Both the position numbers and the translations under genes were made by a program. DNA of 64,000 nt, from contig ONBK01000006.1 of NCBI GenBank assembly GCA_900316055.1, forward strand, positions 1 to 64,000. The letters run 5' to 3'. Of this stretch, positions 26,636 through 35,922 are shown piece by piece (the first letter of the stretch is position 1; every line of letters begins with the position of its first letter). The notes below the pieces were generated by a model that ran no database searches, had not been told where the DNA came from, and saw only the letters and a list, made by a program, of their open reading frames with translations. This stretch comes from an uncultured Bacteroidales bacterium (lineage in GTDB: Bacteria; Bacteroidota; Bacteroidia; Bacteroidales; P3).

Positions 26636-27943
26636 CTATCGTCCAGTGAACTTGCCGACAAAGAGTATTACGTCCGACGAGAGCTCGCGGATGACATAAA
26701 CAAACGGACGATTGGCATGGAAGATGATTGGCTGTTCGGGCTCATCGGCAGACAGACAAACAAACTCCTCAACTTTTGTTACAGCGGCGGCTTCGGAGCC
26801 TTTCTCATCAACCTTGATGTGTGCTTTCTGCAGCATGTTGCTTATATAGACATCCTTGTTGCACATGTTCCGTATTTCGGCCTGATACTCATCAAAGGCA
26901 CGGATGACACCCATCTTCTTCATGGTTCCAACCAAGTCTTCTGTCGTCGATTCTGTCTCGAAACGTGGCAGCTTGAGGTCCACATCGCGAGTTTTCATGT
27001 GCGAGAGGAACGACGTGCCCTCTTTGGACAGATAGTCAATTACATCGCTAACGTTTTTCCCTTTTTCGGGCAACATCACGGTCATGCGCCATTTTCTGTA
27101 CCCATAAGGGAGTTCCACCGCCGCAAACACTTTGTTTTTCATATAGCGGAATACATCTTTCTGCCACATCATAGGCAGTTTCTCCGTACCGTTGGCTGTA
27201 GTGAACTCCTCCATCTTCGTATTATGTTCCTCGAACGGTTGGTCCCATGCGGCCTTGAAATAGATGGCATTGAGCAGGTAAGACACAGCCTCCGGATTCA
27301 CCTCGTTGAGAATTCTCGGTATCAATCCCTTGGTCCTGCTATTGCACCAACCATTGATGCGGCTGAGGGTTTTCGGAGACGAAAAGTCGAGCGATTCGGC
27401 ATTGGCGCGGTAATAGCCCTTCATGTCCTGCTGGAATTGTTTTTTCAGCGTGTAGTTTTTGTTCACATAGATAGCGTTGGCGATATGTATCTGCACACTC
27501 GTGTCTACCTTGGGCAAGCCATCAATCAATGCTTTGCAGAAACCGTTTACCTCCTTTATCTCCCCATCGCCGAACCCCAAGGCATGCTGCAGCTCCGTTC
27601 GGGTGGTGCCCTCGGAGCCATCGTTCACCATGCTAAGCACGTAGGTGATGCTCAACGGAGAATAGACAAAACTCTTGCCACTTTTGTCGGCATCGTTCAC
27701 CGCCTTCAGGAATTTGAGCGTAAAGACATTGTTTTCAGCCACATGGTTCCTCTGTCGGGCCGTCAGGGTAACAGCAACCGGAGTGCAGGCAGAAACATCT
27801 TCTATTACCTGCAGGTCTTCTTCTATGGAATCATTCTGCTGGTTGACGGACGTGTTACTCGGCTGGGCACCGGAACGGGCGCACGATGTTGCCAGAATGC
27901 CCATCATGGCAACAGCTGTCAGAAAAACAAATATTCTTTTCAT
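26636..27943 (-). CDS. Serpin family lipoprotein
   Basis: A 435-residue serpin with a lipoprotein signal (lipobox TSC, Cys-21) and a 30-residue linker before the serpin fold. The shutter region, strand 3A (VSYLLNAIYFKAAW) and the hinge (DEKGSEAAAVT) are intact, so it should be inhibitory. By counting from the hinge Gly as P15, P1-P1' is predicted as Cys-Leu. The outer-membrane lipoprotein miropin of Tannerella forsythia is a related example that inhibits a range of proteases. The start at 27943 is set by a promoter at 27983-27990. Confidence 0.9.
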   Translation of the reverse strand: MKRIFVFLTAVAMMGILATSCARSGAQPSNTSVNQQNDSIEEDLQVIEDVSACTPVAVTLTARQRNHVAENNVFTLKFLKAVNDADKSGKSFVYSPLSITYVLSMVNDGSEGTTRTELQHALGFGDGEIKEVNGFCKALIDGLPKVDTSVQIHIANAIYVNKNYTLKKQFQQDMKGYYRANAESLDFSSPKTLSRINGWCNSRTKGLIPRILNEVNPEAVSYLLNAIYFKAAWDQPFEEHNTKMEEFTTANGTEKLPMMWQKDVFRYMKNKVFAAVELPYGYRKWRMTVMLPEKGKNVSDVIDYLSKEGTSFLSHMKTRDVDLKLPRFETESTTEDLVGTMKKMGVIRAFDEYQAEIRNMCNKDVYISNMLQKAHIKVDEKGSEAAAVTKVEEFVCLSADEPEQPIIFHANRPFVYVIRELSSDVILFVGKFTGR

Positions 27944-27982
27944 ATTAAAAGTTTGTTCGACAAAATGACTTATTTTAGATTG

Positions 27983-27990
27983 CAAAGATA
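27983..27990 (-). promoter_or_regulatory. -7 box for the serpin gene
   Basis: TATCTTTG on the minus strand matches TAnnTTTG, 40 bases before the ATG at 27943; it overlaps the longer in-frame extension, which therefore is not translated. Confidence 0.6.
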
Positions 27991-28053
27991 CAACCTTTTT
28001 TCTGATTCAATCAAATATTCTATTAAAAAAAACGACAGGTTAAAAAAAGTTCG

Positions 28054-28061
28054 TACTTTTG
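28054..28061 (+). promoter_or_regulatory. -7 box for the vanW gene
   Basis: TACTTTTG (TAnnTTTG) 35 bases before the ATG at 28096. Confidence 0.6.
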
Positions 28062-28095
28062 CACCCTGAAATTGAACTAATACAAACTAAAAGAG

Positions 28096-28923
28096 ATGAA
28101 ACGAAAACTGTTCTGCGAAATTTGCCCTTTCACCTATCGACTGTCGATGGAGAAGGAAATACTGAAGCGTCACATGAAGGATATGCTTCATAAGACCCAT
28201 TTTGCCAGACAGCGGACGGAAGAGTCGCTACCGACACTCATTTATCGGCACAACTCCCTCATCCGTCGTCGATTGGGAAATGTCGACATGCAATTACAGG
28301 AGAACAAGGCCACCAATCTTGCGCTGGCAGTAACGCATATCGATGGACTGCTCATCCAACCCGGCGAGACCTTCTCCGTATGGAAACAGCTTGGTCGAAC
28401 CTCCGAGCGGAAGGGCTACAAAGAGGGTCTCACCATCGAGAAAGGGTGTCCCTCAAAAGGCATCGGAGGCGGCATGTGCCAACTGTCAAACCTCATCCAC
28501 TGGATGGTCCTCCACAGCGACCTCACCATCACCGAACACCATCATCACGATGGGCTGGACCTCTTCCCTGACTTTGGCCGTCAGATTCCTTTCGGCACAG
28601 GCACCAGCATCTCGTACAACTACATCGACTACCGCGTCAAGAACAACACCTCCAACACCTACCAGCTCCGCCTCCATGTCGATGACGAATACCTGTGCGG
28701 AGAACTACGCGCTGTAGAGTCCCAGTCCCATACCTTCCACATCCATGCTGAAAACGAGTACTTCTCTCGTGAAAACGGCATCGTCTACCGCAACGGCGAG
28801 GTCTATCGCGACACCATCGACTGTACCAATGGTCAACGCATAGAGAGCCTGCTTATCCGCACCAATCACGCCCGCGTGATGTACGAATTACCCCCGACAA
28901 CGGAAATCCGAGAAAATAAATAG
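28096..28923 (+). CDS. VanW family protein
   Basis: A 275-residue protein of the VanW family. The core motifs PGETFSVWKQLG, GGGMCQLSNLIHW and the HHHHDGLDLFPDFGRQIPFG region (cited in parts: TEHHHHDGLD and FGRQIPFG) are strongly conserved. There is no signal peptide. VanW accompanies some vancomycin-resistance operons, but the family is broad and its biochemical function is unproven; no other van genes are here, so a resistance role should not be assumed. It has its own promoter and stands alone. Confidence 0.85.
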   Translation: MKRKLFCEICPFTYRLSMEKEILKRHMKDMLHKTHFARQRTEESLPTLIYRHNSLIRRRLGNVDMQLQENKATNLALAVTHIDGLLIQPGETFSVWKQLGRTSERKGYKEGLTIEKGCPSKGIGGGMCQLSNLIHWMVLHSDLTITEHHHHDGLDLFPDFGRQIPFGTGTSISYNYIDYRVKNNTSNTYQLRLHVDDEYLCGELRAVESQSHTFHIHAENEYFSRENGIVYRNGEVYRDTIDCTNGQRIESLLIRTNHARVMYELPPTTEIRENK

Positions 28924-28944
28924 TTCTATTCGCAGAAAAAGTTG

Positions 28945-28952
28945 TATTTTTG
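28945..28952 (+). promoter_or_regulatory. -7 box for trkA
   Basis: TATTTTTG (TAnnTTTG) with a leader of about 95 bases before the ATG at 29053. Confidence 0.6.
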
Positions 28953-29052
28953 CAGCGTTTTTTTCGAGAGGTCTAAATGGTTTAGACAAGGGGCAAGGTT
29001 ATAAACCTTAAATCTTTTGAGCCATTAAAACCTTTTAAACAAAAATGAAGAG

Positions 29053-30393
29053 ATGAATATTATCATTGCAGGCGACGGAGAGGTGGGTGTCCACTTGGCG
29101 AAGTCGCTGACTGAACTGGACCACAATATCACGGTGGTGGATCCGCACTCGGAGCTGCTGAAACGACTCGAGAGCGAGACAGACCTAATGACCATTACCG
29201 GTGATTCTACCTCGCCGCAGGTACTTATCGATGCCAACGTGGCCGACTGTGACCTCTTCCTGTCGGTGTTGCACGATGAGAGCATAAACCTCGTTACCTG
29301 TATCCTGGCCAAAAAACTCAAGGCCAAGAAGACGGTGGCCCGAATCAGTAATGCCGAGCTGCTCAATCCCAAACACCGCGAGATGTTCCGTGAGCTGGGT
29401 GTCGACGAATTGGTATGTCCCGAACGCATCGCCGCACGCGAGATTACCAACCTGCTGAACAACAGCGTCGCCACAGAATTCTTCGACTTCAGCGGTGGAC
29501 TGCTGACAATGTATGTGGTCCGCATCGACGAAGGCTCGCCCGTGGTGGGTCACGACATGAAAGAGTTGGCGCAAGAGCATCCCGACCTACAGGTGCGTGT
29601 GGTGGCCATCCTGCGTCACGGCGAGACCCTTATCCCGCATCGCGGAATGGCGCTCAGAGTTGACGATCAAGTGTATCTCATCGGCCGCACTAACCAAATG
29701 GAGGGTGTGAATCAGGTGGTAGGAAAACAAGCTGTCGCCATCCGCCGCACGATGATTGCCGGTGGCGGTCGAATAGGCCGTTATGCCGCGATAACGCTGC
29801 AGGACAAAATGCACATTACTCTTATCGAGGAGAACCGTCAGCGAGCCGAAGAACTCAGCTCACTGCTCAACGACACCCTCATCATCAGTGGTGATGCCAC
29901 CGACATCGACCTTCTCAAAGAAGAAGGCCTCGAGAATGTGGATGCCTTCATTGGTGTCACCGACTCGAGCGAGACCAACGTACTCACCTGTCTCCACGCC
30001 AAGCGGCTCGGGGTGAAACGCACCATCGCACTGGTGGAGAATACCGGCTTCATCGACATCTCACAGGATATCGGCATTGACACCATCATCAACAAGAAAC
30101 TCATCACCGCCAGTTACATAGCGCGCTTCATCGTAAAAGGCGATGCCGTGAGTTCGAAGTGGCTCTCGGGTACCAACGCTGAAGTGATGGAACTTATCGT
30201 CGGCAAACGTGCTCCCGCCACGAAAACGCCATTGGGCGAACTGGAGATTCCAAAGGGCGCCACCGTAGGCGGTGTAATTCGCGGCCGCGAGACGCTGCTC
30301 CCCAGCCGAGAACTGCAACTGGCGGAAGGTGACAAGGTAGTCATCTTCACACTGCCCAAGAGCATGTCGAAAATGGTGAAACTATTTGAGTGA
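29053..30393 (+). CDS. trkA: Trk potassium uptake regulator TrkA
   Basis: A 446-residue cytoplasmic protein with two RCK_N (NAD-binding, GDGEVG at 8-13 and GGGRIG near 237) and two RCK_C domains in the order N-C-N-C. TrkA gates TrkH-type potassium channels in response to NAD(H)/ATP. Its stop overlaps the GTG of trkH (GTGA), and a second trkH follows, so one TrkA probably serves both. Confidence 0.95.
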   Translation: MNIIIAGDGEVGVHLAKSLTELDHNITVVDPHSELLKRLESETDLMTITGDSTSPQVLIDANVADCDLFLSVLHDESINLVTCILAKKLKAKKTVARISNAELLNPKHREMFRELGVDELVCPERIAAREITNLLNNSVATEFFDFSGGLLTMYVVRIDEGSPVVGHDMKELAQEHPDLQVRVVAILRHGETLIPHRGMALRVDDQVYLIGRTNQMEGVNQVVGKQAVAIRRTMIAGGGRIGRYAAITLQDKMHITLIEENRQRAEELSSLLNDTLIISGDATDIDLLKEEGLENVDAFIGVTDSSETNVLTCLHAKRLGVKRTIALVENTGFIDISQDIGIDTIINKKLITASYIARFIVKGDAVSSKWLSGTNAEVMELIVGKRAPATKTPLGELEIPKGATVGGVIRGRETLLPSRELQLAEGDKVVIFTLPKSMSKMVKLFE

Positions 30394-31853
30394 AACATCT
30401 AAACTATAGACTAATATCTCGGTTGGCAGGATTATTGACGCTGACGATGGCGGGCGGAATGGTGCTCCCCATCGTGGCTTCGTTCTACTATGCCGACGGA
30501 GCACAATACGCCCTCATTTTCGCCGCTCTGCTGATGGCTTCTGTGGGGCTCTTCCTCCGCAACATTGTGGGACGAAAAGCCTCCTACGACCTCCACGAAC
30601 GCGAGAGTTTCTGGATTACCTCGGTAGTATGGATTACCGTGCCGCTCTGTGGAGCCATTCCCTATCTGATGACTGGGACACTGCAGAGTTTCACGGATGC
30701 TGCCTTCGAGTCCATTTCTGGTTTCACCACCACGGGCTCCTCAGTAATTGTACGTCCCGAAGCCATCCCGGAGAGTGTGCTCCTCTGGCGCTCAATGACG
30801 CAATGGATTGGCGGGTTGGGTCTCATCCTGCTGGTGGTGGCCTTACTGCGACGGCTCAGTGGCGGCTCACTGAAACTCTATTCTGCCGAATTTTCGGGCA
30901 CCCAGCAGCGCAAACTGCATCCCCATATTGCCAAATCGGTGATGCGCATGTGGTTCATCTACATCCTTATCACCGTAGTGCTCATCGCCCTGCTGGCATT
31001 AGCAGGCAACAGTGCCCTCGACTCTTTCTGCTTGGCGCTGAGCACCGTCTCCACAGGAGGCTTTATGACGGCGCAATTCGGTCTTACCGGCTATTCCGAT
31101 TTGACAATCTCCATCCTCACCATCTTCATGTTCCTCAGTGGTGTCAACGTGGCGCTGCTCTACAACCTGTTCACGCTGAAATGGAGTCGTTTCAAGGTAA
31201 ATCACGAGTTCGTGCTCTATACCGTGCTTTTTCTTTTCGCTGCTCTCTCCTGTTTCGTCGCCTTCAGCGTCGCCAACGGCGAATTTTCCCTGTTCAACCT
31301 ACGCTTCTCGCTATTCCACATAGCCTCCACAGTCTCCACCTGCGGTTTCTACACCGCGGGACCAGCAGTGTGGCCTTTCGGGCCCTCGGTGATCACCTTC
31401 CTGCTCATCCTCAGCGGCGCCAGTGCCGGCTCCACTGGTGGCGGACTGAAATTGCGACGACTAATGATCCTCTTCCTCTATCTGCGCAACTACATGACCC
31501 GCATGGTACATCCACATGTAGTCTTCACCATCAAGATCGACCACAAGGTTGTACCCAGCGACTATGTGAACAAGATTTTCGGATTCCTCTTCCTCTACCT
31601 CTGCTTCATCATCGGTGGTGCCTTCCTACTCACCCTATCGGGATCCTCCATCGCCGATGCTTTCTGCCTCTCGTCGGCCAACATCTCGAATCTCGGTCCC
31701 TCACCCCTAATCAACAGTCTGGGAGCCAACCTTGAGTATGCCTCGCTACCCTTGCTGTCAAAATGGACGCTGATGGCCTTAATGCTCGCCGGACGGCTAG
31801 AGATTTTCGCCTTGCTGGCCATTGTCTCCCCAGCGTATTGGAAAAGACGATAA
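30390..31853 (+). CDS. trkH: Trk potassium transporter TrkH (first paralogue)
   Basis: A 487-residue membrane protein of the TrkH/KtrB family with four M1-P-M2 repeats. The four selectivity-filter segments can be located: TTTGSSV, STGGFMT, STCGFYT and SNLGPSP. It conducts K+ into the cell under TrkA control. The start is a GTG at 30390 that overlaps the trkA stop. Confidence 0.93.
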   Translation: MKHLNYRLISRLAGLLTLTMAGGMVLPIVASFYYADGAQYALIFAALLMASVGLFLRNIVGRKASYDLHERESFWITSVVWITVPLCGAIPYLMTGTLQSFTDAAFESISGFTTTGSSVIVRPEAIPESVLLWRSMTQWIGGLGLILLVVALLRRLSGGSLKLYSAEFSGTQQRKLHPHIAKSVMRMWFIYILITVVLIALLALAGNSALDSFCLALSTVSTGGFMTAQFGLTGYSDLTISILTIFMFLSGVNVALLYNLFTLKWSRFKVNHEFVLYTVLFLFAALSCFVAFSVANGEFSLFNLRFSLFHIASTVSTCGFYTAGPAVWPFGPSVITFLLILSGASAGSTGGGLKLRRLMILFLYLRNYMTRMVHPHVVFTIKIDHKVVPSDYVNKIFGFLFLYLCFIIGGAFLLTLSGSSIADAFCLSSANISNLGPSPLINSLGANLEYASLPLLSKWTLMALMLAGRLEIFALLAIVSPAYWKRR

Positions 31854-31913
31854 TAGTTATTGGTTATTGATTGGTTATTGGATATCGGTTATCGGTTATA
31901 GAAAATAGGAAAA
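31854..31913 (+). repeat. Word-repeat spacer
   Basis: TAGTTATTGGTTATTGATTGG, shown here only in part as GTTATTGGTTATTG, then GGATATCGGTTATCGG and GGTTATAG: about seven copies of a GGTTATnG word fill the gap between the two trkH genes. Confidence 0.8.
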
Positions 31914-33395
31914 ATGAAAAGAAGTGATTGGAAAGCAGTGTTACGATTTATCGGGGTACTTCTCATTGCCGAAGGAGCCTTGATGGCGCTGTGTATTGTG
32001 CCAGCTTGGCATTTCGCCGATGGCACCTTGCCGCAGATCGCCCTCTGCTCAGCCATCACTCTCGCCATTGGCACCTTCCTGCGCTTCCGCTACCGTCATT
32101 TCCGCGACATCAAAGACAAGCGCATGTCCTACCTTCTGGTGGTGCTGTTATGGATTATTCTCTCTCTTTTCGCCACCCTCCCCTTCCTTGCCACCGGAAC
32201 GGCACAAACACTCAGCCACTCGCCACTCCGGGCACTATCTGCTGCATGGTTCGAAGCCATGTCGGGTCTCTCCACCTGTGGAGCCACCGTCTTCCCCGAT
32301 GTCGCCGCGTTGCCCTCGTCGATACTCCTTTGGCGCTCGATGATGCAGTGGTTTGGTGGTTTTGGCATCATCCTCCTCGTTCTCGCCCTCACGCCCAAAC
32401 TGGGCATCAACAAATACTCCCTCTATACCGCTGAAGCCTCGGGAGCCGACAATACAGGAGGTACATTTGTGCGTACCGTCGTCACCGTGCGACGCACCCT
32501 CACTGTCTACTTTTCGCTCACCATCCTCTTCATCCTCGCCCTTCTGACAGCAGGAATGCAAGCATGGGATGCTGTAAACCTCACCTTCTCCAACATCTCC
32601 TCCGGTGGTTTCTCCATCAACTCCGATAGCATTGCCACCCTCACACCCATGCAGCAGTACATCCTCACCGGAGCCATGTTCTTCAGCGGCATCAACTTCA
32701 CCCTGCTCTACCTCCTCTTCACTTTCCGATGGCGGAAAATAGGGCACAAACTCGACGAGTTGCGCTCCTACATCCTCCTCTGCCTTGCGGCGGTAACCTT
32801 CGTAGCCATCACCCTACACCTTCGTTTGGAACTTCCTTGGAGCGATGCCATAAGGCTGGGTACCGTGCAGACCATCAGCGCCTTCACCACCACGGGCTCC
32901 GTGGTCGCCGACTACACCCTTTGGCCTGTACCCGTAACCTTCATGCTGCTGATTGTGGCCATCTGCGGCGGTATGGCCGGTTCCACCTCGGGAGGCTTGA
33001 AGACCATGCGTGTGATTATCCTCTTCCGCAACGCCCGTGCCATTCTCCGAAACCGTCTGCACCCACACATCGTCAACCCCGTGCGTCTCAACGGAAAACC
33101 CATCTCCGGCCATATCGCCAACAACGTGATGGTCATCTTTATCGTCTTTGGTGCCTCGCTGATGTTGGGCGTTATGGGACTGATGCTCTGTGGCGTGAGT
33201 CCAACGGAAGCCATCGGAGCCTCTGTGGGCTGCCTCACTGGTTATGGTCCTGGATTGGGACCCTCCGGCGGATTCGGATGCTATGCCCACTTCTCCTCCC
33301 CTGCCCTCTGGCTCTGTTCCTTCCTGATGCTTATGGGCCGTCTCGAATGCATGACCATCATTATCCTCCTACTCCCTCGCTTTTGGAAAAGATAA
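31914..33395 (+). CDS. trkH: Trk potassium transporter TrkH (second paralogue)
   Basis: A 493-residue second TrkH. Filter segments are STCGATV, SSGGFSI, TTTGSVV and GYGPGLG, clearly different from those of the first copy, so the two are old paralogues rather than a recent duplication. The fourth filter GYGPGLG differs from NLGPSP in the first copy and may change ion preference. It is separated from the first by 60 bases of word repeats and is probably in the same operon. Confidence 0.93.
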   Translation: MKRSDWKAVLRFIGVLLIAEGALMALCIVPAWHFADGTLPQIALCSAITLAIGTFLRFRYRHFRDIKDKRMSYLLVVLLWIILSLFATLPFLATGTAQTLSHSPLRALSAAWFEAMSGLSTCGATVFPDVAALPSSILLWRSMMQWFGGFGIILLVLALTPKLGINKYSLYTAEASGADNTGGTFVRTVVTVRRTLTVYFSLTILFILALLTAGMQAWDAVNLTFSNISSGGFSINSDSIATLTPMQQYILTGAMFFSGINFTLLYLLFTFRWRKIGHKLDELRSYILLCLAAVTFVAITLHLRLELPWSDAIRLGTVQTISAFTTTGSVVADYTLWPVPVTFMLLIVAICGGMAGSTSGGLKTMRVIILFRNARAILRNRLHPHIVNPVRLNGKPISGHIANNVMVIFIVFGASLMLGVMGLMLCGVSPTEAIGASVGCLTGYGPGLGPSGGFGCYAHFSSPALWLCSFLMLMGRLECMTIIILLLPRFWKR

Positions 33396-33416
33396 CAAAT
33401 ACAGAATTAGAATACT

Positions 33417-33995
33417 ATGAATAATCTTGCATTATTTTTCACTGGATTGGCTTTGGCCATTTCAACTGTCGTGAATGTACCAGAAAAAGATACTAATAAA
33501 GGATTCGACTTCAACAAATACAAAGAGGCCATGATGGAAATGGCCGAGGTGCGGTTTGCAAAGAGCATCGAGCCCATAAGATTCGAGGCCTATGCCCTTA
33601 TCGACATCGATGGCGACGGTTTATCGGAGGTGTGGGTGCGTGGCGACGAGGGGCAAGACTGGCAAGGGGTATTTTCAATCGAGGGCGACAGTGTAGTGTT
33701 GCTGGCCGATGCCGATGCTACCAGCGAACTAATGTTCTACCCAAATGCCGTAGGCTATTCCGGTTACATCTCTCCTGGCCGGGTGGACGAAGCCTTCTCT
33801 GTACTGAAGAACAGCCGCATTGTTGCTTCGTGCGAGAAGCATGTGGAATTCAACATTTTCTCGGAAGAGATGGAGATAACCTACGAATCCTACCATGTGA
33901 ACGATAAAGCCACCGACGAAGATGGCTACAATGCGTTTGTGATACAGTTGGGCGACACTGTCCCGATGGCCCCTGTATGGCATAGCGTCAAATAA
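33417..33995 (+). CDS. Exported protein of unknown function, related to C-terminus of 48055-49122
   Basis: A 192-residue protein with a short hydrophobic start (residues 4-19). The segment ALIDIDGDGLSEVWV resembles an EF-hand-like/FG-GAP calcium loop, and the same layout (ALIDVDLDGTYEVQV, then VFSI, then VLL) occurs in the lipoprotein at 48055-49122, so the two share a domain. No enzyme motif is seen. It follows trkH by 21 bases; whether that is functional is unclear. Confidence 0.6.
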   Translation: MNNLALFFTGLALAISTVVNVPEKDTNKGFDFNKYKEAMMEMAEVRFAKSIEPIRFEAYALIDIDGDGLSEVWVRGDEGQDWQGVFSIEGDSVVLLADADATSELMFYPNAVGYSGYISPGRVDEAFSVLKNSRIVASCEKHVEFNIFSEEMEITYESYHVNDKATDEDGYNAFVIQLGDTVPMAPVWHSVK

Positions 33996-34091
33996 AACAC
34001 CTCTATTACATTTTTTGTCTGAGTCGCACAATAAAAGCGGAGGGTGTGCGTTGTATTATTTAGAATTTGATTGCCAAGTTTTACTATCAAG

Positions 34092-34802
34092 ATGGAAAAC
34101 GACACCCACACTATTGAAAACAAGACTATTGTACACCTTAAAGGGCTCACCGTCAGCCATGAGAATGGCATCTTGCTGAGCAACGTGAACCTTAATATCC
34201 GCGAGGGTGAGTTTGTATACCTCATCGGCAAGAGCGGTGCTGGCAAGACCTCACTGCTGCGCAGCCTTTATGCCGACCGTCCCATCGACGGCGGCGAGGC
34301 CGAAGTGTGCGGATTCGACATCGCCCACCTCAAACGCCGTCACATCCCGCAGTTGCGCCGCCGGATTGGTATCGTCTTCCAGAACTTCCGTCTCCTCGAC
34401 GACCGCAATGTCTACTCCAACCTCGAGTTCATCCTCAAAGCCACCGGCTGGAAAAAGAAAGAGGAGATACGCCTACAGGTGGAAAAGGTGTTGCACGACG
34501 TGGGCATCGCCGACAAAGCCTACTGCAACCCTCTGCAACTCTCTGAAGGCGAACAGCAACGCGTAGGAATTGCCCGCGCCCTCATTAACAACCCCACCCT
34601 GATACTCGCCGATGAACCCACAGGCAACCTCGACCCAGTAACTTCAGCGGAGATTATGCAGCTCCTTGTGGACATCAACCGTAATACCGGCACCACCATG
34701 TTTATCTCCACCCACGACTTCATGATGATTGACAAATTCCCCGCCCGCGTAGTGGTGTGCGAGAACGGCACAGTGGTGGATACGGAGAAGAATGTAGAGT
34801 GA
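34092..34802 (+). CDS. ftsE: FtsE-like cell division ABC ATPase
   Basis: A 236-residue ABC ATPase: Walker A GKSGAGKTSLL, Q-loop, signature LSEGEQQRVG, Walker B LILADEPTGNLD and the switch His in STHDF. It is closest to FtsE, which with FtsX activates cell-wall hydrolases during division. No ftsX lies next to it here. The ATG at 34092 is preferred over an upstream TTG at 34071. Lol-type ATPases are an alternative, but the length and the signature fit FtsE. Confidence 0.85.
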   Translation: MENDTHTIENKTIVHLKGLTVSHENGILLSNVNLNIREGEFVYLIGKSGAGKTSLLRSLYADRPIDGGEAEVCGFDIAHLKRRHIPQLRRRIGIVFQNFRLLDDRNVYSNLEFILKATGWKKKEEIRLQVEKVLHDVGIADKAYCNPLQLSEGEQQRVGIARALINNPTLILADEPTGNLDPVTSAEIMQLLVDINRNTGTTMFISTHDFMMIDKFPARVVVCENGTVVDTEKNVE

Positions 34803-34941
34803 ATAATGTAGAGTGTAGAGTGAAAGAAATGAAGATTTACCAATACTAAACTAATAAAACAACAATGTCCCAACGGGACAACCGCTCAATAACACTGTAC
34901 GAGGTGCGGTGAAAGAAAGAAATAAACAAAGTCCTTGAAAT
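34803..34941 (+). repeat. Spacer with short words and a GTCCC/GGGAC hairpin
   Basis: TAGAGTG words (34797-34825) are followed by ATGTCCCAACGGGACA (palindromic) at about 34864-34880 and a GAGGTGCGGTGAAAG stretch. It may be a remnant of a Bacteroidetes repetitive element; there is no gene in it. Confidence 0.45.
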
Positions 34942-35889
34942 ATGAAAAAGATAATCAGCTTGTTTTTGGCAGCAATGATCCTCGTGGGAGGCTCGGATGC
35001 CCTCGCCCAGAACAAGAAAAAGAGCAAGAAAGGTAAGAAAGACCAAGCCTCCACCTTTGTGGAAGGCCGCCAGAAAGTGCGCGAATCGGACTATGCCACC
35101 TTCGACAAGTTCACCACCTTCAGTTCGAAGAGCACCACGCTCTATTACTCCCCCTTCGACTATTTTGACTTCTTCGAACTTTGTGCCGACGACAATCCCG
35201 ACTGGGGAGAAGATATCAAGCCGGTGATGAACTACATGGTGAAAAACACCCGTGCCACCATGACCCTCTGTCCTCTCTTTGCCATCAACCCCGACATCAC
35301 CGACCGCACTCAGCGCCAAGAGCTTATCGAAAAAGCCAAGAATGAAGCCCAAGCTGCCATCGATGCCTTCGAAGGATGGAAAAACAGAAAAGGCATGCGC
35401 AACAAGACGCAGTATAAGATTGCCGAACTCGACTACCGCTATTTCAAAGGCACCAACTACTACAACCAACAGCGTAGCGACGATATTATCCGCGTGGGTG
35501 TGCTGCTCTACTTCGGCAGTAAGAAAAACGCCATCTTTGTCCCCGACACCGCTTCGTCGCACACCTTCCCCGACATCAAGTTCTTCCCCAACGATGCCAC
35601 CATCGTGGAGTCGTGGGTTCCCGTGCTCGACGAACTTGCCGAATACATCAACGCCAACGACCGCAAGAGTGTGCTGCTCACCGGCTATGCCGACAATCAA
35701 GGCACCGATGCCTACATCGAAGGCATCTCGCGCCAGCGCGCCACCGAAGTGAAGAAAGCCCTCCTGCTGCGCGGTGTCGATGCTGCACGCATCGAACTCG
35801 AGGTGAAAGGCGATGCCGACCCCATCGGTGACAACAGCACCTATGAAGGACGCATCGAGAACAATCGAGTGAGTATTAAAATTCTATAG
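34942..35889 (+). CDS. OmpA-like exported protein
   Basis: A 315-residue protein with signal peptide (ending ALAQ near residue 23), a lysine-rich stretch (residues 24-36), an uncharacterised middle region and a C-terminal OmpA-like domain (about 200-315) with LLTGYADNQGTDAY, SRQRATEVKKAL and ENNRVSIKI. The domain binds peptidoglycan. The middle part is not recognised. Confidence 0.75.
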   Translation: MKKIISLFLAAMILVGGSDALAQNKKKSKKGKKDQASTFVEGRQKVRESDYATFDKFTTFSSKSTTLYYSPFDYFDFFELCADDNPDWGEDIKPVMNYMVKNTRATMTLCPLFAINPDITDRTQRQELIEKAKNEAQAAIDAFEGWKNRKGMRNKTQYKIAELDYRYFKGTNYYNQQRSDDIIRVGVLLYFGSKKNAIFVPDTASSHTFPDIKFFPNDATIVESWVPVLDELAEYINANDRKSVLLTGYADNQGTDAYIEGISRQRATEVKKALLLRGVDAARIELEVKGDADPIGDNSTYEGRIENNRVSIKIL

Positions 35890-35922
35890 GGAATAAAGGA
35901 GTAGAGGAATTAAGGAGGGGAT

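Noticed and set aside
28096-28923. Vancomycin resistance locus
   Set aside because: VanW alone, with no ligase, dehydrogenase or peptidase partner, does not support resistance.
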